Under the pieces are notes generated by a model, which was not told the origin of the DNA, did not search any database, and worked only from the letters and a program-made list of their open reading frames with translations. A program made the position numbers and the translations under genes. From Olsenella sp. KH3B4 (GTDB taxonomy: Bacteria > Actinomycetota > Coriobacteriia > Coriobacteriales > Atopobiaceae), in assembly GCA_900111695.1 (NCBI GenBank), contig FOHD01000001.1, forward strand, positions 372,001-436,000: a stretch of DNA of 64,000 bases. The letters are read 5' to 3'. Below are positions 35,179 through 42,025 of the stretch, piece after piece (the stretch's first letter is position 1; the number at the start of each line of letters is the position of its first letter).

Positions 35179-35211
35179 ACTAGTATACTAGTTTGTCCTT
35201 CTTGCATGCAA
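35179..35211 (-). promoter_or_regulatory. uxuB promoter with perfect GntR-type operator
   Basis: ACTAGTATACTAGT (35179-35192) is a perfect 14-bp palindrome. On the minus strand its core gives a -10 TATACT, with TTGCAT 18 bases upstream (35206-35211) as -35. A repressor bound here would block the operon directly. Confidence 0.7.
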
Positions 35212-35296
35212 TGCCTTTTCCGAATTACTGCCATATAGATGTGTGGATGAGAAAACGTCCTCCGGCATGGAAGCATCCACCGCCGTCCCCCTGATT

Positions 35297-35310
35297 TCTC
35301 GTATACTACA
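35297..35310. promoter_or_regulatory. Putative operator near the GntR start
   Basis: TCTCGTATACTACA matches the uxuB palindrome at 10 of 14 positions and contains TATACT as a candidate -10 for the GntR gene 57 bases downstream, suggesting autoregulation. Confidence 0.45.
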
Positions 35311-35366
35311 TTGCATACGCTAGCCTTGAGACAAGCGGGTCGTTTGTGTACCAGTGAGGGGATGCC

Positions 35367-36068
35367 ATGGAACACGTACAGGAAGCCGGAACTGGGGAGA
35401 GCCTCCAGCTGCAGGCGTACGAGACAATCCGCGAGGGCATCCTCTATGCAAAGTACGCTCCCGGAGACCGTCTGCAGGTAAAGGACCTCTGCACCGACCT
35501 CGACATGGGCAGGACTCCTGTGCGCGAGTCGCTCGTCCGCCTGCGCCAGGAGGGCCTGGTGCAGACCGTTCCCCAAAGCGGCACATACGTGAACAGAATC
35601 AGCCTGCGCTCGGTGGAGTGCGCCCGCTACGTCAGGGAGAGCCTCGAGCGACAGGTTGCCATCGAGTGCTGCGCGCGCATCGACGCGGATGGCGAGAAGC
35701 TCCTCTCGGAGATAATGGCGGATGCCCGCGATGCCTGTTCCCGTCATGAGACCCGCCTGTTCTTTGATACAGACAACCGATTTCACCAGGCGCTTTATCA
35801 GATTGCGGGGCGGGAGCGCATCTGGGGTTGGCTTGAGACCCTCAACATGGACCTGCAGCGCTATCGATGGCTCCGCGTGCTCACGGAGGAACTCGACTGG
35901 GACGCGATCATGCACCAGCATGACGAAATCTACGACGCCATTACGTACCACGACGTCGACGAGACCGGTTTTCTCGTGAGCAACCACCTGCACCTGCTCT
36001 TCGAGGAGTCCGGAACCGTTACCAAGCGCTTCCCGGACTACTTCCTTCTCGACCTTCCAAAGGCGTAG
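35367..36068 (+). CDS. GntR-family (FCD) regulator of the hexuronate operons
   Basis: The 233-residue protein has the GntR winged helix (AYETIREGILYAKYAPGDRL, MGRTPVRESLVRLRQEGLVQ) and an FCD ligand domain with candidate metal/ligand residues in DTDNRFHQALY, QHDEIYDAI and VSNHLHLLF. It is paralogous to the regulator at 13913-14599; the helix 3 recognition segments (GRTPVRE-VRLRQEGLV) are almost identical, which fits the similar operators at both loci. It is divergent from uxuB. GAGGGG lies five bases before the ATG. The likely role is a repressor released by a uronate intermediate. Confidence 0.9.
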   Translation: MEHVQEAGTGESLQLQAYETIREGILYAKYAPGDRLQVKDLCTDLDMGRTPVRESLVRLRQEGLVQTVPQSGTYVNRISLRSVECARYVRESLERQVAIECCARIDADGEKLLSEIMADARDACSRHETRLFFDTDNRFHQALYQIAGRERIWGWLETLNMDLQRYRWLRVLTEELDWDAIMHQHDEIYDAITYHDVDETGFLVSNHLHLLFEESGTVTKRFPDYFLLDLPKA

Positions 36069-36076
36069 GGCGAGAA

Positions 36077-36249
36077 CGACTGGAACGCGCCCTCCGGCGA
36101 GGAATTGACACCGGGAGGTCGGTTCCCGACGGGATTCCGTACGAGAAGGGCCCTCCGGCGAGGAATTGATGCCGGAGGGGCGGTTACCGAAGCGATCACG
36201 TACAAAGCGGCCCCTCCGGAGCCGAATTCTCGCCGGAGGGTGCTTTTTC
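36077..36249 (+). repeat. Tandem array of about three 60-bp hairpin units, right flank of hexuronide island
   Basis: Units begin near 36069, 36129 and 36190. The second (GGGATTCCGTACGAGA, CCCTCCGGCGAGGAATTG) and third (GATCACGTACAAAG, GCCGAATTCTCGCC) units correspond in order to units 2 and 3 of the array at 23638-23874. Orientation is the same, so the two arrays are direct repeats 12.4 kb apart. A single related unit (GACGGGATCTCGTACGAAAG) occurs near 37318. Confidence 0.8.
36211..36247 (+). terminator. Terminator of the GntR gene within the array
   Basis: CCCTCCGG...GCCGGAGGG forms the stem and TGCTTTTTCT follows. It is the last unit of the array. Confidence 0.75.
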
Positions 36250-36300
36250 TCAGCTATGGGGTACCCTTCAACCAGCAGTGACTTCGCGGAAAGGTGCACC

Positions 36301-37032
36301 ATGTTCTTCCTTCTGGCAGACGGCCTGACACTCTACCTGCTGTTCTTTCTCGTCCTGGCCATCGGTCCGGCGGTCGTCCTCATGCGCTACGCCTACAACC
36401 TCGACCCCTTGGAGAAGGAGCCTGCCGGGCTTCTTACGCACCTCATCCTGCAGGGAGTGCTGGCGGCATTTCTCGCTGGCATATTCGAGCAGGTGGGAAT
36501 GTCCGTCTTTGGCCTTCTCTCTGGTCTCAGGGAGAACACGCTCGGCTTTGAGCTCCTGTCAGACTTCGTGGTCGTGGGCGTCATCGAGGAGGCATGCAAG
36601 TACATCCTCATGGGGCGAGCAACGTGGAACAACCAAGCGTTTAACTGCCGCTACGACGGCGTAGTGTACGCGGTCTTCACCTCGCTCGGCTTTGCGGCCA
36701 TGGAGAACGTGATGTACGGGCTCAACTACGGCACGGGCGTGCTGATGAGCCGGGCACTCATGGCAATTCCTGCGCACATGGGCTTTGCCGTGCTGTTTGG
36801 CATGCTCTATGGAGAGGCGAAGTACCTCGCCGTGCGCGGTCACCGCATTGGGTCCGCGCTGTGCATCGTAATTGGCTTTGCCCTCTCGGCCATGCTGCAT
36901 GGCCTCTACGACGCCACCGCCACGCTCGCAAACTACGGAGACGGGACGTTCCTGCTGGTAGTTGCCGTGATCTACGCGATTGTGTTCCTCGTGGTGCGCT
37001 CGGCGGCCAAGCACGACCGGCGCTTCGCGTAA
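36301..37032 (+). CDS. PrsW-family intramembrane metalloprotease
   Basis: The 243-residue protein has about seven or eight membrane helices and the PrsW/RCE1-like motifs: VIEEACKYILM (EE of the active site), YDGVVYAVFTSLGFAAMENVMYG (F-x3-EN) and AIPAHMGFAVLFG / MLHGLYD histidine motifs. PrsW enzymes cleave membrane proteins such as anti-sigma factors; CAAX-type members process peptides. ATG at 36301 follows AAAGG; a longer in-frame start at 36166 lies inside the repeat array and was rejected. No anti-sigma/sigma pair is adjacent. Confidence 0.88.
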   Translation: MFFLLADGLTLYLLFFLVLAIGPAVVLMRYAYNLDPLEKEPAGLLTHLILQGVLAAFLAGIFEQVGMSVFGLLSGLRENTLGFELLSDFVVVGVIEEACKYILMGRATWNNQAFNCRYDGVVYAVFTSLGFAAMENVMYGLNYGTGVLMSRALMAIPAHMGFAVLFGMLYGEAKYLAVRGHRIGSALCIVIGFALSAMLHGLYDATATLANYGDGTFLLVVAVIYAIVFLVVRSAAKHDRRFA

Positions 37033-37102
37033 CGACGGCGCATCTCTCGCGCCGCTTGCCTTTTGCTGCCGGTCTGCCCGCGCCGGCAGCATGCGATTAC
37101 TG

Positions 37103-37187
37103 GCGTAGATTATCGCCATTTCTTAAAAACAATCTCGTCGACCTGCGGAAATGCAGTCTCCTTTTAAGAAGAAGCGATAAACTTCGC
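37103..37187. repeat. 85-bp dyad element, copy A
   Basis: Left arm GCGTAGATTATCGCCATTTC-TTAAAAA and, inverted, right arm GCGAAGTTTATCGCTTCTTC-TTAAAAG agree at about 20 of 27 positions. The 55692-55779 element shares the arm motif GCGgAGtTTATCGCtTTTTC. Centre sequences differ. A GC hairpin (37065-37090) lies between it and the protease gene. Confidence 0.6.
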
Positions 37188-37272
37188 ATGGGGCCACGGA
37201 AGAGTGCGCTGACATGGCAGACGATGCTAAACACGGGTATAGGCACCCGAGAAGCCCTGGCATGCGAGAAGA

Positions 37273-37338
37273 CGTGTGCCCTCTGGCGCCAAAATGACGC
37301 CGGAGGGCACACGTTAGACGGGATCTCGTACGAAAGCT
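37273..37338. repeat. Hairpin unit related to the island-flanking arrays
   Basis: CGTGTGCCCTC-x-GGCG pairs with CGCC-x-GAGGGCACACG (37273-37313), followed by GACGGGATCTCGTACGAAAG, the other conserved part of the 60-bp unit. It lies downstream of hisS on the minus strand and may help terminate it. The rest of 37339-37413 holds nothing recognisable. Confidence 0.6.
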
Positions 37339-37413
37339 CAACATTGGCGTCGCGGGACACGGTACTTCCGGCCTCGCCAAGCACTGGGCTTCCGGCACCG
37401 TCAGGCGCTGGTG

Positions 37414-38730
37414 CTACCGCGCCAGTCGTGCGCTCACCGCAGGGACAAGCTCCTCGACGGGCACCTGGGTCTGCTCGTGCGTCTCCATGTCGCGCAGGGT
37501 CACGGCATTGGCAGCCACCTCGTCGGGCCCGATGACCACGCACACGCGGGCGCCGAGCTTGTCAGCCTGCTTGAACTGGCTCTTGAGCGAACGACCCTGG
37601 TAGTCGGCCTCGGTGCGAACACCCGCCTGGCGCAGAGCGAGCGTGGCCGAGAAGACCGCCTCACGTTCATCTGCCGAGGTTCCTGCCACGTAGACACATC
37701 CGGGCTGGGGCGTCTCGAGCGAACCACCCTGCGCGGCGAGCGCGAGCGCAATGCGCTCGAAGCCCACCGCGAAGCCGATGCCGGGGGTGGGCTTTCCGCC
37801 CTCAAGCTCCATGAGGCCGTCATAGCGACCTCCGCCGCCGATTGCGCCCACGCCACCGTCCACGGCCTCCACCTCGAAGACCGTACGGGTGTAGTAGTCG
37901 AGGCCGCGCACCAGGGTGGGGTCCTCCACATAGGCAATGCCGGCGGCATCGAGGTAGCGCTTCACCTGGGCATAGTGCTCGGCACAGTCGTCGCAGAGGT
38001 TGTCCTTGGCGAGGGGGGCGTCGCGCATGACCTCGCGGCAGTGGTCGTTCTTGCAGTCGAAGCTGCGCAGGGGGTTGATCTCCGCGCGCTCGAGGCAGTC
38101 CTCGCACATCTCGTCCGCGTGGTCGAGAATGAACTGGCGGACCTTCTCGCGATAGGCGGGGCGGCACGCAGCGTCACCCATCGAGTTGATGGAGAGGCGC
38201 AGGCGGGAGGGGTCGAAGCCAAGGCGCTTGTAGTACTCCATGAGCATGATGATGCACTCGGCGTCCGCCGCCGGGTCCGCGGCGCCAAGCCATTCGACGC
38301 CCACCTGGTGGAACTGGCGGAGACGGCCCTTCTGGGGACGCTCGCCACGGAACATTGCCTCGGCGTACCACAGCTTGGCAGGTGCGGCGCCCTGGGGAAC
38401 CATGTTGTTCTCGACCGCCGCGCGCACCACGCCGGCAGTACCCTCGGGACGCATGGCCAGGCGCTGCTTGGGCTTGAGGCCAGCCTCGGAGCCCTGCTCG
38501 AGCAGGTTCTCGAAGAGGGCGCCGGAGACCACGCGGAACATCTCCTTGCGCACAACGTCAGTCGACTCGCCAATGCCGTGCACGAACGTGTCCACCTGCT
38601 CGATTGCTGGCGTCTCAACCATGTCGAAGCCGTACGCGCCAAAGAGGTCGCGCGCCACGTCCTGCATGTGCTGCCACGCGCGCATGTATCCACCGAAGAG
38701 GTCCTCGGTTCCCTGAACCCGCTGTGCCAT
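37414..38730 (-). CDS. hisS: Histidine--tRNA ligase
   Basis: The 438-residue class II synthetase starts MAQRVQGTEDLFGGYMRAWQ and has motif 2 (AMFRGERPQKGRLRQFHQVG), the histidine-specific loops LVRGLDYYTRTVFE and a GGGGRYDGL block, motif 3 (GIGFAVGFERIALAL) and the C-terminal anticodon-binding domain ending KLGARVCVVIGPDEV. It charges tRNA-His with histidine. A CxxC..CxxC-like cluster (CEDCLERA, CDDCAEHY) in the insertion suggests bound zinc, as in some family members. AAGGAG six bases before ATG 38730 fixes the start; the longer frame upstream was rejected. Confidence 0.97.
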   Translation of the reverse strand: MAQRVQGTEDLFGGYMRAWQHMQDVARDLFGAYGFDMVETPAIEQVDTFVHGIGESTDVVRKEMFRVVSGALFENLLEQGSEAGLKPKQRLAMRPEGTAGVVRAAVENNMVPQGAAPAKLWYAEAMFRGERPQKGRLRQFHQVGVEWLGAADPAADAECIIMLMEYYKRLGFDPSRLRLSINSMGDAACRPAYREKVRQFILDHADEMCEDCLERAEINPLRSFDCKNDHCREVMRDAPLAKDNLCDDCAEHYAQVKRYLDAAGIAYVEDPTLVRGLDYYTRTVFEVEAVDGGVGAIGGGGRYDGLMELEGGKPTPGIGFAVGFERIALALAAQGGSLETPQPGCVYVAGTSADEREAVFSATLALRQAGVRTEADYQGRSLKSQFKQADKLGARVCVVIGPDEVAANAVTLRDMETHEQTQVPVEELVPAVSARLAR

Positions 38731-38901
38731 GTGGTGCTCCTTCCGCGCCCTGGGGGCGCATCTGGTCGCGGCCACAAACGACGCGTCCTGCGCGCCGCCT
38801 TCCGCGACCATACTCGGGTTGCAAGTATAGCGCCGGAGAACTACGCGACGTCCGTGGCAGAGAGGAACACGATGCGACCGTCGATGCGCCAGGCCGTACC
38901 C

Positions 38902-39693
38902 TTAGTGACTCTGCCCGTTCTGATCGTGCCAGAGCCCAGCCGCCTGGAGCACCTCGAGCGCGGTGTGCTGAGGCTGCTCTGCGGATGTAGCGGGACTGCG
39001 GTACTGGGCCATCATCTGCTTGAAGAGAATGGCGGGCGCTGGCGGGGTGTAGGTGATGGCGTTTGCGCCGGCCTCGACCGTGGCGCGCGTGGACTCCTCC
39101 GTGCCGCCGCTCGACGCGATGATGGGGACGTCTGGGAACTTCTCGCGAATCTTGCTCACGATGCTCGGCGTGTCCTTGCCACCAGCGACGTTGATGATTG
39201 CCGCACCGGCATCGATTCGCGCGGCAATGTCGGTATCGGCGCTCACGACGGTGATGACCGTAGGAATGTCAATTGCGAGAGACACGGCACGGAGGTTGAC
39301 GTTGGAGATGGGCGAGTTGAGAACCACGCCCATGGCACCCTGGCATTCCACGTCGTGTGCGAGGGTCACCGTGCGAACGCCACGCGTTGTGCCACCGCCA
39401 ATACCGCAGAAGACCGGAATGCTCGCCGCATCGATGATTGCCTCGGAGATGGACTGCTGCGGCGTGAAGGGGTAGACGGCGAAGACGGCGTCTGCGTCGC
39501 AGTTCTTGATGACCGCGAGGTCGGTGGTGTAGACCAGCGAGCGAATCTTGCGGCCAAAGATGCGAATGCCGCTCGCCTTCCAGGACTCCTCCGGCATCTT
39601 GAGAATCTTGTGACGCAGCCTCGCCTGAATGATTGGAGCTTCCTTCTTCACAGGCGTTGGAACCACAACCGGCTCCATGCTGTTCTCATCCAT
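38902..39693 (-). CDS. TIM-barrel protein of unknown function, 263 aa
   Basis: The protein has a clear alpha/beta-barrel rhythm: SLVYTTDLAVIKNCDADAVF, IPVFCGIGGGTTRG, AMGVVLNSPISN, IPTVITVVSADTDIAARIDA, AIINVAGG, VPIIASSGGTEES and ANAITYTPPAPAILF. The last two resemble phosphate-binding loops of flavin or nucleotide-sugar barrels. Similar proteins in Clostridia and Coriobacteria are often labelled hydrolase without evidence. ATG at 39693 follows GAGGGGG; a GTG at 39726 is an alternative. It lies between hisS and a divergent membrane gene, giving no functional clue. Confidence 0.7.
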   Translation of the reverse strand: MDENSMEPVVVPTPVKKEAPIIQARLRHKILKMPEESWKASGIRIFGRKIRSLVYTTDLAVIKNCDADAVFAVYPFTPQQSISEAIIDAASIPVFCGIGGGTTRGVRTVTLAHDVECQGAMGVVLNSPISNVNLRAVSLAIDIPTVITVVSADTDIAARIDAGAAIINVAGGKDTPSIVSKIREKFPDVPIIASSGGTEESTRATVEAGANAITYTPPAPAILFKQMMAQYRSPATSAEQPQHTALEVLQAAGLWHDQNGQSH

Positions 39694-39896
39694 GAACGAT
39701 ACCCCCTCTTGAACGGATGTCGGCACCCTGTGCTATGTCACGCATTCGGTTATTACCCACCGAATGCGCGGCACGTTCACGGTCCATAGTAATTCTCGAC
39801 GAAGCTGAAAAAGGGAGGCAGTTTGGCGCCAGCCTGGGCATTGGCGAGAAAAGTCTCTTGGACCTTCTCTGCGTAGGCTAGGATTTCTTTCATCAC

Positions 39897-40757
39897 ATGT
39901 TGAACCGTGAAGGGAACGTCTCATGCCAAAAGGGCAGGTTCCAATCAATCGTGCGTCGTCTTAAAGACCGCATTGCGCTCAATCGCCGCGCCTTCATCCT
40001 CTATTCGATTCTCAGGGCGCTCGTTCTCGTCACGCTCATCCGATGCATCATGACCCAGCGTTGGGAGGGCGTGGCCATCTCGATACTGGTGCTCGTGCTA
40101 TTCCTCGTCCCATCGCTCGTCGAGGGGATGACCCATATAGAGATTCCCGGCCTCTTCCAGGCAATTATCTATTCGTTCATCTTCGCCGCAGAGATTCTCG
40201 GAGAGATTGACCACTACTACGTGCTGATTCCTGGCTGGGACACCATCCTGCACACGCTCAACGGCTTTCTCTGCGCGGCCATTGGCTTCTCCCTTGTCGA
40301 CCTTCTCAACGGGTCGAGCAAGAACATCAGCCTCTCCCCTATCTATGTAACGCTGGTTGCCTTTTGCTTCTCGATGACCATCGGCGTCCTCTGGGAGTTT
40401 GTCGAGTTTAGCTTCGACACATTCTTTGGGATGGACATGCAGAAGGACACCTTCGTCACGAGCATATCCTCCGTTGCGCTCGACCCCGCAAACGAGGGGA
40501 ACCGCATCCAAATCAACGACATTGCGACAACCACGATGACCACAGCCGCAGGTGAGACCACGACCATCAACGGATACCTTGACATCGGGCTCATCGACAC
40601 AATGAAGGACCTTCTGGTGAACTTTATGGGAGCCTTGGTCTTTCTCGGTTGTTGGATACCGCCACCTCAAGAAACACGAGAGCGGCAACTGGGCCGAGGG
40701 CCTGCACGTAAGGCCAGTGCCCGTAGAGCAGTACCAAGAGAACGAGCGCCGGCTTGA
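39897..40757 (+). CDS. YjdF/DUF2238-like membrane protein with 3' frameshift
   Basis: The protein has about six membrane helices and a conserved core GWDTILHTLNGFLCAAIGFSL, FCFSMTIGVLWEFVEF, then an extracellular-like NEGNRIQINDIATTTMTTAA stretch and YLDIGLIDTMKDLLVNFMGALVF. After GALVF the current frame turns to low-complexity basic residues (GCWIPPPQETRERQL) and stops at 40757. One base removed from CTTTCTCGG at 40639-40648 would give the expected SVVGYRHLKKHESGNWAEGL and a stop at 40804. So either the gene is frameshifted, or there is a sequence error. Function of the family is unknown. Confidence 0.75.
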   Translation: MLNREGNVSCQKGRFQSIVRRLKDRIALNRRAFILYSILRALVLVTLIRCIMTQRWEGVAISILVLVLFLVPSLVEGMTHIEIPGLFQAIIYSFIFAAEILGEIDHYYVLIPGWDTILHTLNGFLCAAIGFSLVDLLNGSSKNISLSPIYVTLVAFCFSMTIGVLWEFVEFSFDTFFGMDMQKDTFVTSISSVALDPANEGNRIQINDIATTTMTTAAGETTTINGYLDIGLIDTMKDLLVNFMGALVFLGCWIPPPQETRERQLGRGPARKASARRAVPRERAPA

Positions 40758-40838
40758 TGAGATGGAGGCAGCGCGAAAGGGCAAGAAGCGTCAGTGCGAG
40801 TAGGTGGCCCGAGGAGAAACCTTCTGCGACCGATGCAA

Positions 40839-41087
40839 TTACGCCGGAGAGAGATTGAGCGGCGCCTTTCTCGACCCCTGATTCTCTGCTACGATATGAG
40901 TCGGGTGGCACCCGTGGGCGCGGGACAGGCCACCTCCATTTCTCACGTTTTCAGCGTGGAGAGGATGGCCGTTCCTAGCTTCTGGGGACGGCCATCCTCT
41001 TGGCCTGATGTTCAGACCAAGGGCTATCGCCGCGATGACAAGTGTCACAAGGTCGATCATGGTGCTGACAATCTCGTAATCGCTCAT
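40839..41087 (-). CDS. Holin-like small toxin candidate
   Basis: The frame begins MSDYEIVSTMIDLVTLVIAA and IALGLNI, a short N-terminus plus one membrane helix as in the putative holin-like toxin (Hol_Tox) small proteins that also begin M-x-YE. GGAGG seven bases before the ATG is strong. After about 28 codons the frame runs through a perfect 12-bp hairpin (40961-40999) and a second dyad (40904-40934), so the functional peptide may be only the first part or the tail may be structured RNA. A type I toxin-antitoxin locus is plausible; no antisense RNA promoter was identified. Confidence 0.5.
   Translation of the reverse strand: MSDYEIVSTMIDLVTLVIAAIALGLNIRPRGWPSPEARNGHPLHAENVRNGGGLSRAHGCHPTHIVAENQGSRKAPLNLSPA
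40961..40999 (-). other. Perfect 12-bp stem-loop inside the small ORF
   Basis: GAGGATGGCCGT and ACGGCCATCCTC are separated by 15 bases. The stem is not followed by T residues. It could be a processing or translational-control structure of the toxin mRNA. Confidence 0.6.
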
Positions 41088-41252
41088 CGGCTTACCTCCA
41101 ACTCTCGTCGGAGGTGGCTCCCGCCCGTCTCATCTCGTATCGCCAGATTACCGTCGGTCGCGCTGGCGAGGCCACGCCCTCAAGGTGAGTGCCGCCGCGT
41201 CGAAGATAGCGGGGACAGGGCCGCTCGCCGCGACCCCGCCCCGCATGCGCTT

Positions 41253-41858
41253 CTACATGATGTCCTCCATCGGGATCTTGCCGTTAACAATGGCCCCTGT
41301 GAGCCCACGCTCTCGAAGCATCCGTGCGATGGCAAAAATGGGATCTGGGTCAACCCCTAAGTCTGCGGGCGGTGCAACGTTGATGCCATAGACAACCTCG
41401 GAGAAGCGGACCCGTGGATCGACCTCGTCTTTGTGCCAGGTCCATGCAACGTTGGAAAGGTAGTCTTTCCAGTTCACGTACGAGCGTTGGGCGAGCCGGG
41501 CGTCATCGTTCCAGGAAGTGCGTACCTCGTTCTCTTCAACGGGCACGAGATAGGCCCTGTAGTCTTCATGCACAGCGTCTGCCAGGCCATCTATGTAGAA
41601 CCACCTCCCACTGCAGCATTGGTAGGGATGACGGTCTCCGCACAGCACCACAAACAAGTCACCCCGTTTGAAGGTGACGCGAGGCAGGCAGAGCATATCG
41701 CCTGCCTGAGACGGCAGCTCGGGACCCACGTCCCGCACCGCGCGCTCCACCCCGTACATCCCAAAGAGGGAGTTGCCCGACTCGTCGAACGCCTTGCGAA
41801 TGCCAGCCGCCTCTGCCAGACAGCTGACCTTGACCAAACTTTCCTGGTATCCAGACAT
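41253..41858 (-). CDS. Hypothetical protein, 201 aa
   Basis: No family is recognised. The protein is soluble and tryptophan/tyrosine-rich, with GDMLCLPRVTFKRGDLFVVL followed by GRWFYIDGLADAVHEDYRAY, and ends GKIPMEDIM. ATG at 41858 is the best candidate, with only a G-rich GTGGGGG segment as possible ribosome binding site; a longer in-frame start at 41999 is possible. It lies just after the defence operon's last gene in the same orientation but 168 bases apart, so a link with that operon is uncertain. Confidence 0.6.
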   Translation of the reverse strand: MSGYQESLVKVSCLAEAAGIRKAFDESGNSLFGMYGVERAVRDVGPELPSQAGDMLCLPRVTFKRGDLFVVLCGDRHPYQCCSGRWFYIDGLADAVHEDYRAYLVPVEENEVRTSWNDDARLAQRSYVNWKDYLSNVAWTWHKDEVDPRVRFSEVVYGINVAPPADLGVDPDPIFAIARMLRERGLTGAIVNGKIPMEDIM

Positions 41859-42025
41859 CTGATTGCCCCCACACCTCAAACAACCGATAGGAAGCCGGCC
41901 GTCGCCGACCACGCCCGAGCGTTGCTCGCAAGGGTGACGTACTCCGCCTCGTGCCAGTGGGGGCCTCCGAGGCGCCTTCATCCCCTGCAGGGATATCATA
42001 CCATCGAGAAGAACATTTGTTCCGG

